From the NCBI RefSeq assembly GCF_048773025.1, contig NC_133546.1:97543104-97607103 (forward strand): a DNA stretch of 64,000 bases. The letters run 5' to 3'. A program made the position numbers and the translations under genes. Under the pieces are notes generated by a model. That model was not told where the DNA came from and made no database searches. It saw only the letters and a list, made by a program, of their open reading frames with translations. The stretch is from Camelus bactrianus. Its lineage: Eukaryota > Chordata > Mammalia > Artiodactyla > Camelidae. Shown here piece after piece: positions 48,963-61,643 of the stretch; the first letter of the stretch is position 1, and each line of letters opens with the position of its first letter.

Positions 48963-51900
48963 AGCATGTGGAGAGACGTTCGTTCATCTAGCACAAAGGG
49001 ATCGGGTTGCAGGAGAAACTTTTACTCTGGTTTCTCAGTCTGTTTCCTAGTGCCGGTTTGAAGTTATTGCAGTTTTCACTGTAAAATCTAGTTGGAGCTC
49101 GTACCTCCCCATATATATATATGGAGTGTAGTTTGCAAGTGAAAAGAAACTTTGTGTTCCCAAAAAGCTAGGTGAAGGACGGCTGTCAAACACACTTCTC
49201 TCTTAGAACTGAGCATGTGGAGAGACGTTCGTTCATCTAGCACAAAGGGAACGGGTTGCAGGAGAAATTTTAACTCTGGTTTCTCAGTCTGTTTCCTAGT
49301 GCCGGTTTGAAGTTACTGCAGTTTTCACTGTAAAACAGAGTTGGAGCTAGTACCTCCCCATATATATGTATGGAGTGGGGTTTGCAATTTAAAAGAAACT
49401 TTGTGTTCCCAACAAGTTAGGTGAAGGACGGCTTTCACACACACTTATCTCTCAGAACTTAGCATTTGGAGAGATGTTCTTTCATCTAGCACAAAGGGAA
49501 CGGGTTGTAGGAGAAACTTTTACCCTAGTTTCTCAGTCTGTTTCCTAGTGTCGGTCTGAAGTTCCTGCAGTTTTTACTGTAAAACCGAGTTGGAGCTAGT
49601 ACCTCCCCATATATATGTATGGAGTGGAGTTGGCAAGTGAAAAGAAACTTTGTGTTCCCAACAAGCTAGGTGAAGGACGGCTTTCACACACACTTATCTC
49701 TCAGAACTGAGCATGTGGAGAGACGTTCGTTCATCTAGCACAAAGGGAACGGGTTGCAGGAGAAACTTTTACTCTGGTTTCTCAGTCTGTTTCCTAGTGC
49801 CGGTTTGAAGTTCCTGCAGTTTTCACTGTAAAACCGAGTTGGAGCTAGTACCTCCCCATATATATATATGGAGTGGAGTTTGCAAGTGAAAAGAAACTTT
49901 GTGTTCCCAACAAGCTAGGTGAAGGACGGCTTTCACACACACTTATCTCTCAGAACTGAGCATGTGGAGAGACATTCGTTCATCTAGCACAAACGGAACG
50001 GGTTGCAGGAGAAACTTTTACTCTGGTTTCTCAGTCTGTTTCCTAGTGCCGGTTTGAATTTCCTGCAGTATTCACTGTAAAACCGAGTTGGAGCTAGTAC
50101 CTCCCCATATATATGTATGGAGTGGAGTTTGCAAGTGAAAAGAAACTTTGTGTTCCCAACAAGCTAGGTGAAGGACGGCTTTCACACACACTTATCTCTC
50201 AGAACTGAGCATGTGGAGAGACGTTCGTTCATCTAGCACAAAGGGAACGGTTTGCAGGAGAAACTTTTACTCTGGTTTCTCAGTCTGTTTCCTAGTGCCG
50301 GTTTGAAGTTCCTGCAGTTTTCACTGTAAAACCGAGTTGGAGCTAGTACCTCCCCATATATATGTACGGAGTGGAGTTTGCAAATGAAAAGAAACTTTGT
50401 GTTCCCAACAAGCTAGGTGAAGGACGGCTTTCACACACACTTATCTCTCAGAACTGAGCTTGTGGAGAGACGTTCGTTCATCTAGCACAAAGGGTACGGG
50501 TTGCAGGAGAAACTTTTACTCTAGTTTCTCAGTCTGTTTCCTAGTGCCGGTTTGAAGTTCCTGCAGTTTTCACTGTAAAACCGAGTTGGAGCTAGTACCT
50601 CCCCATATATATGTATGGAGTGGAGTTTGCAAGTGAAAAGAAACTTTGTGTTCCCAACAAGCTAGGTGAAGGACGGCTTTCACACACACTTATCTCTCAG
50701 AACTGAGCATGTGGAGAGACGTTCGTTCATCTAGCACAAAGGGAACGGGTTGCAGGAGAAACTTTTACTCTGGTTTCTCAGTCTGTTTCCTAGTGCCGGT
50801 TTGAAGTTCCTGCAGTTTTCACTGTAAAACCGAGTTGGAGCTAGTACCTCCCCATATATATGTATGGAGTGGAGTTTGCAAGTGAAAAGAAACTTTGTGT
50901 TCCCAACAAGCTAGGTGAAGGACGGCTTTCACACACACTTATCTCTCAGAACTGAGCATGTGGAGAGACGTTCGTTCATCTAGCACAAAGGGAACGGGTT
51001 GCAGGAGAAACATTTACTCTGGTTTCTCAGTCTGTTTCCTAGTGCCGGTTTGAAGTTCCTGCAGTTTTCACTGTAAAACCGAGTTGGAGCTAGTACCTCC
51101 CCATATATATGTACGGAGTGGAGTTTGCAAGTGAAAAGAAACTTTGTGTTCCCAACAAGCTAGGTGAAGGACGGCTTTCACACACACTTATCTCTCAGAA
51201 CTGAGCATGTGGAGAGACGTTCGTTCATCTAGCACAAAGGGAACGGGTTGCAGGAGAAACTTTTTCTCTGGTTTCTCAGTCTGTTTCCTAGTGCCGGTTT
51301 GAAGTTCCTGCAGTTTTCACTGTAAAACCGAGTTGGAGCTAGTACCTCCCCATATATATGTATGGAGTGGTGTTTGCAAGTGAAAAGAAACTTTGTGTTC
51401 CCAACAAGCTAGGTGAAGGACGGCTTTCACACACACTTATCTCTCAGAACTGAGCATGTGGAGAGACGTTCGTTCATCTAGCACAAAGGGAACGGGTTGC
51501 AGGAGAAACATTTACTCTGGTTTCTCAGTCTGTTTCCTAGTGCCGGTTTGAAGTTCCTGCAGTTTTCACTGTAAAACCGAGTTGGAGCTAGTACCTCCCC
51601 ATATATATGTACGGAGTGGAGTTTGCAAGTGAAAAGAAACTTTGTGTTCCCAACAAGCTAGGTGAAGGACGGCTTTCACACACACTTATCTCTCAGAACT
51701 GAGCATGTGGAGAGACGTTCGTTCATCTAGCACAAAGGGATCGGGTTGCAGGAGAAACTTTTACTCTGGTTTCTCAGTCTGTTTCCTAGTGCCGGTTTGA
51801 AGTTATTGCAGTTTTCACTGTAAAATCTAGTTGGAGCTCGTACCTCCCCATATATATATATGGAGTGTAGTTTGCAAGTGAAAAGAAACTTTGTGTTCCC

Positions 51901-52697
51901 AAAAAGCTAGGTGAAGGACGGCTGTCAAACACACTTCTCTCTTAGAACTGAGCATGTGGAGAGACGTTCGTTCATCTAGCACAAAGGGAACGGGTTGCAG
52001 GAGAAATTTTAACTCTGGTTTCTCAGTCTGTTTCCTAGTGCCGGTTTGAAGTTACTGCAGTTTTCACTGTAAAACAGAGTTGGAGCTAGTACCTCCCCAT
52101 ATATATGTATGGAGTGGGGTTTGCAATTTAAAAGAAACTTTGTGTTCCCAACAAGTTAGGTGAAGGACGGCTTTCACACACACTTATCTCTCAGAACTGA
52201 GCATGTGGAGAGACGTTCGTTCATCTAGCACAAAGGGAACGGGTTGCAGGAGAAACTTTTTCTCTGGTTTCTCAGTCTGTTTCCTAGTGCCGGTTTGAAG
52301 TTCCTGCAGTTTTCACTGTAAAACCGAGTTGGAGCTAGTACCTCCCCATATATATGTATGGAGTGGTGTTTGCAAGTGAAAAGAAACTTTGTGTTCCCAA
52401 CAAGCTAGGTGAAGGACGGCTTTCACACACACTTATCTCTCAGAACTGAGCATGTGGAGAGACGTTCGTTCATCTAGCACAAAGGGAACGGGTTGCAGGA
52501 GAAACATTTACTCTGGTTTCTCAGTCTGTTTCCTAGTGCCGGTTTGAAGTTCCTGCAGTTTTCACTGTAAAACCGAGTTGGAGCTAGTACCTCCCCATAT
52601 ATATGTACGGAGTGGAGTTTGCAAGTGAAAAGAAACTTTGTGTTCCCAACAAGCTAGGTGAAGGACGGCTTTGACACACACTTATCTCTCAGAACTG
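48963..52697. repeat. Young HOR, 15-monomer version (3735 bp)
   Basis: Order T1, T2, T3, 6-13, then T1, T2, 12, 13. It is the 18-monomer unit without units 3, 4 and 5: T3 at 49461 is followed by a unit with the AT palindrome of unit 6. Unit 9 here reads GAAGGACGG where the first copy has GAAGTACGG. The final four monomers (51702-52697) look identical to 47967-48962 at an offset of 3735 bp, including the odd GGCTTTGACACAC in unit 13. Confidence 0.9.
51702..52697. repeat. Second 4-monomer run T1-T2-12-13 (996 bp)
   Basis: Same order and, by eye, same sequence as 47967-48962. Because all its private changes are shared, it was most likely copied as part of a larger exchange and not made a second time. 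Confidence 0.87.
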
Positions 52698-55187
52698 AGC
52701 ATGTGGAGAGACGTTCGTTCATCTAGCACAAAGGGATCGGGTTGCAGGAGAAACTTTTACTCTGGTTTCTCAGTCTGTTTCCTAGTGCCGGTTTGAAGTT
52801 ATTGCAGTTTTCACTGTAAAATCTAGTTGGAGCTCGTACCTCCCCATATATATATATGGAGTGTAGTTTGCAAGTGAAAAGAAACTTTGTGTTCCCAAAA
52901 AGCTAGGTGAAGGACGGCTGTCAAACACACTTCTCTCTTAGAACTGAGCATGTGGAGAGACGTTCGTTCATCTAGCACAAAGGGAACGGGTTGCAGGAGA
53001 AATTTTAACTCTGGTTTCTCAGTCTGTTTCCTAGTGCCGGTTTGAAGTTACTGCAGTTTTCACTGTAAAACAGAGTTGGAGCTAGTACCTCCCCATATAT
53101 ATGTATGGAGTGGGGTTTGCAATTTAAAAGAAACTTTGTGTTCCCAACAAGTTAGGTGAAGGACGGCTTTCACACACACTTATCTCTCAGAACTTAGCAT
53201 TTGGAGAGATGTTCTTTCATTTAGCACAAAGGGAACGGGTTGTAGGAGAAACTTTTACCCTAGTTTCTCAGTCTGTTTCCTAGTGTCGGTCTGAAGTTCC
53301 TGCAGTTTTTACTGTAAAACCGAGTTGGAGCTAGTACCTCCCCATATATATGTATGGAGTGGAGTTGGCAAGTGAAAAGAAACTTTGTGTTCCCAACAAG
53401 CTAGGTGAAGGACGGCTTTCACACACACTTATCTCTCAGAACTGAGCATGTGGAGAGACGTTCGTTCATCTAGCACAAAGGGAACGGGTTGCAGGAGAAA
53501 CTTTTACTCTGGTTTCTCAGTCTGTTTCCTAGTGCCGGTTTGAAGTTCCTGCAGTTTTCACTGTAAAACCGAGTTGGAGCTAGTACCTCCCCATATATAT
53601 GTATGGAGTGGAGTTGGCAAGTGAAAAGAAACTTTGTGTTCCCAACAAGCTAGGTGAAGGACGGCTTTCACACACACTTATCTCTCAGAACTGAGCATGT
53701 GGAGAGACGTTCGTTCATCTAGCACAAAGGGAACGGGTTGCAGGAGAAACTTTTACTCTGGTTTCTCAGTCTGTTTCCTAGTGCCGGTTTGAAGTTCCTG
53801 CAGTTTCCACTGTAAAACAGAGTTGGAGCTAGTACCTCCCCATATATATGTATGGAGTGGAGTTTGCAAGTGAAAAGAAACTTTGTGTTCCCAACAAGCT
53901 AGGTGAAGGACGGCTTTCACACACACTTATCTCTCAGAACTGAGCATGTGGAGAGACGTTCGTTCATCTAGCACATAGGGAACGGGTTGCAGGAGAAACT
54001 TTTACTCTGGTTTCTCAGTCTGTTTCCTAGTGCCGGTTTGAAGTTCCTGCAGTTTTCACTGTAAAACCGAGTTGGAGCTAGTACCTCCCCATATATATGT
54101 ATGGAGTGGAGTTTGCAAGTGAAAAGAAACTTTGTGTTCCCAACAAGCTAGGTGAAGGACAGCTTTCACACACACTTATCTCTCAGAACTGAGCATGTGG
54201 AGAGACGTTCGTTCATCTAGCACAAAGGGAACGGGTTGCAGGAGAAACTTTTACTCTGGTTTCTCAGTCTGTTTCCTAGTGCCGGTTTGAAGTTCCTGCA
54301 GTTTTCACTGTAAAACCGAGTTGGAGCTAGTACCTCCCCATATATATATATGGAGTGGAGTTTGCAAGTGAAAAGAAACTTTGTGTTCCCAACAAGCTAG
54401 GTGAAGGACGGCTTTCACACACACTTATCTCTCAGAACTGAGCATGTGGAGAGACATTCGTTCATCTAGCACAAACGGAACGGGTTGCAGGAGAAACTTT
54501 TACTCTGGTTTCTCAGTCTGTTTCCTAGTGCCGGTTTGAATTTCCTGCAGTATTCACTGTAAAACCGAGTTGGAGCTAGTACCTCCCCATATATATGTAT
54601 GGAGTGGAGTTTGCAAGTGAAAAGAAACTTTGTGTTCCCAACAAGCTAGGTGAAGGACGGCTTTCACACACACTTATCTCTCAGAACTGAGCATGTGGAG
54701 AGACGTTCGTTCATCTAGCACAAAGGGAACGGTTTGCAGGAGAAACTTTTACTCTGGTTTCTCAGTCTGTTTCCTAGTGCCGGTTTGAAGTTCCTGCAGT
54801 TTTCACTGTAAAACCGAGTTGGAGCTAGTACCTCCCCATATATATGTACGGAGTGGAGTTTGCAAATGAAAAGAAACTTTGTGTTCCCAACAAGCTAGGT
54901 GAAGGACGGCTTTCACACACACTTATCTCTCAGAACTGAGCTTGTGGAGAGACGTTCGTTCATCTAGCACAAAGGGTACGGGTTGCAGGAGAAACTTTTA
55001 CTCTAGTTTCTCAGTCTGTTTCCTAGTGCCGGTTTGAAGTTCCTGCAGTTTTCACTGTAAAACCGAGTTGGAGCTAGTACCTCCCCATATATATGTATGG
55101 AGTGGAGTTTGCAAGTGAAAAGAAACTTTGTGTTCCCAACAAGCTAGGTGAAGGACGGCTTTCACACACACTTATCTCTCAGAACTG
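52698..55187. repeat. Young HOR, third copy, first ten units only (2490 bp)
   Basis: T1, T2, T3 (here TTCATTTAGC), then units 3-9 in full order, so units 3-5 lost from the 15-monomer version are present again. After unit 9 (54939-55187) the array switches to the old flank type also found at 43739. Units 10-13 are missing. Confidence 0.9.
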
Positions 55188-57422
55188 AGCATGTGGAGAG
55201 ATGTTCGTTCATCTAGCACAAAGGGAACGGGTTCCAGGAGAAACTTTTACTCTGGTTTCTCAGTCTGTTTCCTAGTGTCGGTCTGAAGTTCCTGCAGTTT
55301 TTACTGTAAAACTGATTTGGTGCTCGTAATTCCCCATATATTTGTATGGATTGGAGTGTGCAACTGAAAAGAAACTTTGTGTTCCCAACCATCTAGGTGA
55401 AGGACGGCTTCACACACACCTATCTCTCAGAACTGAGCATGTGGAGAGACATTCGTTCATCTAGCACAAATGGAACGGGTTGCAGGAAAAACTTTTACTC
55501 TGGTTTCTCAGTCTGATTCCTAGTGCCGGTTTGAAGTTCCTGCAGTTTACACTGTAAAATGGACTTGGAGCTCGTAACTCCCCATATATATGTATGGAGT
55601 GGAGTTTGCAAATGAAAAGAAACTTTGTGTTAGCAACAAGCTAGGTGAAGACGGCTTTCACACACACTTATCTCTCAGAACTGAGCATGTGGAGAGACGT
55701 TCATTCATCTAGCACAAAGGGAACGGGTTGCAGGAGAAACTTTTACTCTAGTTTCTCAGTCTGTTTCCTAGTGCCGGTTTGAATTTACTGCAGTTTTCAC
55801 TGTAAAACCGAGTTGGAGTTCGTAACTCCCCATATATATGTATGGAGTGGAGTTTGCAACTGAAAAGAAACTTTGTGTTCCCAACAAGATAGGTGAAGGA
55901 CGGCTTTGACACACACTTATCTCTCAGAACTGAGCATGTGGAGAGACGTTCGTTCATCTAGCACAAAGGGATCGGGTTGCAGGAGAAACTTTTACTCTGG
56001 TTTCTCAGTCTGTTTCCTAGTGCCGGTTTGAAGTTATTGCAGTTTTCACTGTAAAATCTAGTTGGAGCTCGTACCTCCCCATATATATATATGGAGTGTA
56101 GTTTGCAAGTGAAAAGAAACTTTGTGTTCCCAAAAAGCTAGGTGAAGGACGGCTGTCAAACACACTTCTCTCTTAGAACTGAGCATGTGGAGAGACGTTC
56201 GTTCATCTAGCACAAAGGGAACGGGTTGCAGGAGAAATTTTAACTCTGGTTTCTCAGTCTGTTTCCTAGTGCCGGTTTGAAGTTACTGCAGTTTTCACTG
56301 TAAAACCGAGTTGGAGCTCGTACCTCCCATATGTATGTATGGAGTGGAGTTTGCAACTGAAAAGATACTTTGTGTTCCCAACAAGCTAGGTGAAGGACGG
56401 CTTACACACACACTTATCTCTCAGAACTGAGCATGTGGTGAGACGTTCGTTCATCTAGCACAAAGAATACCTGTTGCAGTAGAAACTTTTACTCTGTTTT
56501 CTCAGTCTGTTTCCTAGTGCCGCTTTGAAGTTACTGCAGTTTTCACTCTAAACCCGATTTGGAGCTCGTACCTCCCCATATATATGTATGGAGTGGAGTT
56601 TGCAAGTGAAAGAAACTTTGTGTTCCCAACAAGCTAGATGAAGGAAGGCTTTAAAACACACTTATCTCTCAGAACTGAGCATGTGGAGAGATGTTCATTC
56701 ATCTAGCACAAATGGAACGGGTTGCAGGAGAAACTATTTCTCTGGTTTCTCAGTCTGTTTCCTAGTGCCGGTTTGAATTTCCTGCAGTTTACACTGTAAA
56801 ACGGACTTGGAGCCCGTACCTCCCAATATATATGTATGGAGTGGCGTTTGCAAATGAAAAGAAACTTTGTGTTCCCAACAAGCTAGGTGAAGACGGCTTT
56901 CACACACACTTATCTGTCAGAACTGAGCATGTGGAGAGACTTTCGTTCATCTAGCACAAAGGGAACGGGTTGCAGGAGAAACTTTTACTCTGGTTTCTCA
57001 GTGTGTTTCCTAGTGCCGGTTTGGAGTTCCTGCAGTTTTCACTGTAAAACAGAGTTGGAGCTCGTACCTCCCCATATATAAGTATGGAGTGGAACTTGCA
57101 ATTGAAAAGAAATTTTGTGTTCCCAACAAGCTTGGTTAAGGACGGCTTTCACACACATTTATCTCTCAGAACTGAGCATGTGGAGAGACGTTAGTTCATC
57201 TAGAACAAAGGGAACAGTTTGCAGGGGAAATTTTACTCTGGTTTCTCAGTCTGTTTCCTAGTGTTGGTTTGAAATTACTGCAGTTTTCACTGTAAAACAG
57301 AGTTGGAGCTTGTACCTCCCCATATATATGTATAGAGTGGGGTTTGCAATTTAAAAGAAACTTTGTGTTCCCAACAAGTTAGGTGAAGGACGGCTTTCAC
57401 ACACACTTATCTCTCAGAACTT
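55188..57422. repeat. Right flank of the young block, older monomers
   Basis: The first part repeats 43.74-44.85 kb (offset 11452 bp) up to and including T1 at 55933 and the first half of the next monomer. From 56182 the order follows 28582 onward at an offset of 27600 bp (CCTCCCATATGTATG, then GTGGTGAGACG with AAGAATACC, then the AAAACACAC and TATAAGTATGG types). So this is where the array as it was before the young block grew resumes. Confidence 0.82.
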
Positions 57423-60400
57423 AGCATTTGGAGAGATGTTCTTTCATCTAGCACAAAGGAACGGGTTGTAGGAGTAACTTTTACCCTAGTTTCTCAGTCT
57501 GTTTCCTAGTGTCGGTCTGAAGTTCCTGCAGTTTTTACTGTAAAATTGATTTGGTGCTCGTACTTCCCCATATATTTGTATGGATTGGAGTGTGCAACTG
57601 AAAAGAAACTTTGTGTTCCCAACCATCTAGGTGAAAGACGGCTTCACACACACTTATCTCTCAGAACTGAGCATGTGGAGAGACATTCGTTCATCTAGCA
57701 CAAATGGAACGGGTTGCAGGAGAAACTTTTTCTCTGGTTTCTCAGTCTGATTCCTAGTGCCGGATTGAAGTTCCTGCAGTTTACACTGTAAAATGGTCTT
57801 GGATCTCGTAACTCCCCATATATATGTATGGAGTGGAGTTTGCAAATGAAAAGAAATTTTGTGTTCCCAACAAGCTAGGTGAAGTCGGCTTTCACACACA
57901 CTTATCTCTGAGAACTGAGCATGTGGAGAGACGTTCGTTCATCTAGCACAAAGGGAATGGGTTGCAGGAGAAACTTTTACTCTGTTTTCTCAGCCTTTTT
58001 CCTAGTGCCTTTTTGAAGTTACTGCAGTTTTCACTGTAAAACTGAGCTGGAGATCGTACTTCCCATATATATGTATGGAGTGGAGTTTGCAACTGAAAAG
58101 AAACTTTGAGTTCCCAACAAGATGGGTGAAGGACGGCTTTCACACACACTTATGTCTCTGAACTGAGCATGTGGAGAGACGTTCGTTCATCTAGCACAAA
58201 GGGAACGGGTTGCAGGAGAAACTTTTACTCTGGTTTCTCAGTCTGTTTCCTAGTGCCGGTTTGAAGTTATTGCAGTTTTCACTGTAAAATCTAGTTGGAG
58301 CTCGTACCTCCCCATATATATGTATGGATTGGAGTTTGCAACTGAAAAGAAACTTTGTGTTCCCAACAAGATAGGTGAAGGACGGCTTTGACACACACTT
58401 ATCTCTCAGAACTGAGCATGTGGAGAGACGTTCGTTCATCTAGCACAAAGGGAACGGGTTGCAGGAGAAAATTTTACTCTGGTTTCTTAGTCTGTTTCCT
58501 AGTGCCGGTTTGAAGTTATTGCAGTTTACACTGTAAAATCTAGTTGGAGCTCGTACCTCCCCATATATATGTATGGAGTGGAGTTTCCAAGTGAAAAGAA
58601 ACTTTGTGTTCCCAACAAGCTAGATGAAGGACGGCTTTAAAACACACTTATCTCTCAGAACTGAGCATGTGGAGAGATGTTCATTCATCTAGCACAAATG
58701 GAACGGGTTGCAGGAGAAACTATTTCTCTGGTTTCTCAGTCTGTTTCCTAGTGCCGGTTTGAAGTTCCTGCAGTTTACACTGTAAAACGGACTTGGAGCC
58801 CGTACCTCCCCATATATATGTATGGAGTGGCGTTTGCAAATGAAAAGAAACTTTGTGTTCCCAACAAGCTAGGTGAAGACGGCTTTCACACACACTTATT
58901 TCTCAGAACTGAGCATGTGGAGAGACGTTCGTTCATCTAGCACAAAGGGAACGGGTTGCAGGAGAAACTTTTACTCTGTTTTCTCAGGCTTTTTCCTAGT
59001 GCCTTTTTGAAGTTACTGCAGTTTTCACTGTAAAACCGAGCTGGAGATCGTACTTCCCGTATATATGTATGGAGTGGAGTTTGCAACTGAAAAGAAACTT
59101 TGAGTTCCCAAAAAGATGGGTGAAGGACGGCTTTCACACACAATTATGTCTCAGAACTGAGCATGTGGAGAGAGGTTCGTTCATCTAGCACAAACGGAAC
59201 GGGTTGCAGGAGAAACTTTTACTCTATTTTCTCAGTCTGTTTCCTAGTGCCGGTTTGAAGTTACTGCAGTTTTCACTGTAAAACCGAGTTGGAGATCGTA
59301 CCTCCCTATATATACGTATGGAGTGAAGTTTGCAACTGAAAAGAAACTTTGTGTTCCCAACAAGCTAGGTGAAGGACGGCTTTCACACACACTTATCTCT
59401 CAGAACTGAGCATGTGGAGAGATGTTCGTTCATCTAGCACAAAGGGAAAGGGTTGCAGGGGAAATTTTTTCTCTGGATTCTCAGTCTGTTCCCTAGTGCC
59501 GGTTTGAAGTTCCTGCAGTTTACACTGTAAAACCGAATTGGTGTTCGTTCCTCCCCATATATATGTATGGAGTGAAATTTGCAATTGAAAAAAATCTTTG
59601 TGTTCCCAACAAGCTTGGTGAACGACGGCTTTCACACACAGTTATCTCTCAGAACTGAGCATGTGGAGAGACGTTCGTTCATCTAGCACAAACGGAACAG
59701 TTTGCAGGAGAAATTTTACCCTGGTTTCTCAGTCTGTTTCCTAGTTCAGGTTTGATGTTCCTGCAGATTTTACTGTAAAACCGATTTGGATCTCGAACCT
59801 ACCCATATATATGTATGCATAGGAGTTTTCAGCTGAAAAGAAACTTTGTGTTCCCAACAAGATAGGTGAAGGACGGCTTTCACACACACTTATCTCTCAG
59901 AACTGAGCATGTGGAGAGACGTTCGTTCATCTAGCACAAAGGGAACGGGTTGCAGAAGAAACTTTTACTCTGGTTTCTCAGTCATTTTCATAGTGCCGGT
60001 TTGAAGTTAGTGCAGTTTTCACTGTAAAACCGAGTTGGAGCTTGTACCTACCCATATATATATATGGAGTGTAGTTTGCAATTGAAAAGAAACTTTGTGT
60101 TCCCAAAAAGCTAGGTGAAGGACGGCTTTCAAACACACTTATCTCTTAGAAGTGAGCATGTGGAGAGACGTTCGTTCATCTAGCACAAAGGGAACAGGTT
60201 GCAGGAGAAACTTTTACTCTGGTTTCTCAGTCTGTTTCCTAGTGCCGGTTTGAAGTTATTGCAGTTTTCACTGTAAAATCTAGTTGGAGCTCGTACCTCC
60301 CCATATATATGTATGGAGTGGAGTTTCCAAGTGAAAAAAACTTTGTGTTCCCAACAAGCTAGATGAAGGACGGCTTTAAAACACACTTATCTCTCAGAAC

Positions 60401-61643
60401 TGAGCATGTGGAGAGATGTTCATTCATCTAGCACAAATGGAACGGGTTGCAGGAGAAACTATTTCTCTGGTTTCTCAGTCTGTTTCCTAGTGCCGGTTTG
60501 AAGTTCCTGCAGTTTACACTGTAAAACGGACTTGGAGCCCGTACCTCCCCATATATATGTATGGAGTGGCGTTTGCAAATGAAAAGAAACTTTGTGTTCC
60601 CATCAAGCTAGGTGAAGACGGTTTTCACACACACGTATCTCTCAGAACTGAGCATGTGGAGAGACGTTCGTTCATCTAGCACAAAGGGAACGGGTTGCAG
60701 GAGAAACTTTTACTCTGGTTTCTCAGCCTTTTTCCTAGTGCCTTTTTGAAGTTACTGCAGTTTTCACTGTAAAACCGAGCTGGAGATCGTACTTCCCATA
60801 TATATATGTATGGAGTGGAGTTTGCAACTGAAAAGAAACTTTGAGTTCCCAACAAGATGGGTGAAGGACGGCTTTCACACACACTTATGTCTCTGAACTG
60901 AGCATGTGGAGAGACGTTCGTTCATCTAGCCCAAAGGGAACGGGTTGCAGGAGAAACTATTACTATGGTTTCTCAGTCTGTTTCCTAGTGCCGGTTTGAA
61001 TTTACTGAAGTTTTCACTGTAAAACCGAGTTGGAGCTCGTACCTCCCCATATATATATGGAATGGAGTTTGCAAGTGAAAAGAAACTTTGTGTTCCCAAC
61101 AAGCTAGGTGAAGGACGGCTTTCACACACACTTATCTCTCAGAAGTGAGCATGTGGAGAGACGTTCGTTCATCTAGCACAAAGGGAACGGGTTGCAGGAT
61201 AAACTTTTACTCTGGTTTCTCAGTGTGTTTCCTAGTGCCAGTTTGGAGTTCCTGCAGTTTTCACTGTAAAACCGAGTTGGAGCTCGTACCTCCCCATATA
61301 TAAGTATGGAGTGGAACTTGCAATTGAAAAGAAATTTTGTGTTCCCAACAAGCTTGGTTAAGGACGGCTTTCACACACATTTATCTCTCAGAACAGAGCA
61401 TGTGGAGAGACTTTAGTTCATGTAGAACAAAGGGTACAGTTTGCAGGGGAATTTTACTCTGGTTTCTCAGTCTGTTTCCTAGTGTTGGTTTGAAATTACT
61501 GCAGTTTTCACTGTAAAACAGAGTTGGAGCTTGTACCTCCCCATATATATGTATAGAGTGGGGTTTGCAATTTAAAAGAAACTTTGTGTTCCCAACAAGT
61601 TAGGTGAAGGACGGCTTTCACACACACTTATCTCTCAGAACTT
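57423..61643. repeat. 17-monomer HOR unit, copy 1 (4221 bp)
   Basis: Bounded by AGCATTTGGAGAGATGTTCT at 57423 and 61644. Private changes shared by the copies include TGTATAGAGTGG, GTAGGAGTAAC and AGGTGAAAGACGG. Similarity reaches left to about 57232; before that the pair differs at several sites and by one base in length. Its middle holds two strongly diverged monomers (59409-59905). Confidence 0.9.
59409..59905. repeat. Two most diverged monomers of the right part
   Basis: The monomers starting at 59409 and 59658 carry many changes seen nowhere else in the window: GGGAAAGGG, CTGTTCCCTAG, GTGTTCGTTCC, GAAAAAAATC, TGAACGACGG, TAGTTCAGG, CTGCAGATTTTACTG and TGTATGCATAGG. They recur only in the second copy of the 17-monomer unit (from 63630). 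Either an old subfamily or a local burst of change. Confidence 0.75.

Noticed and set aside
44481-55187. Retroelement or LTR pair suggested by long near-identical direct repeats
   Set aside because: All of the sequence between and within the repeats is the same 249-bp satellite; no LTR ends, primer site or coding domain is present.
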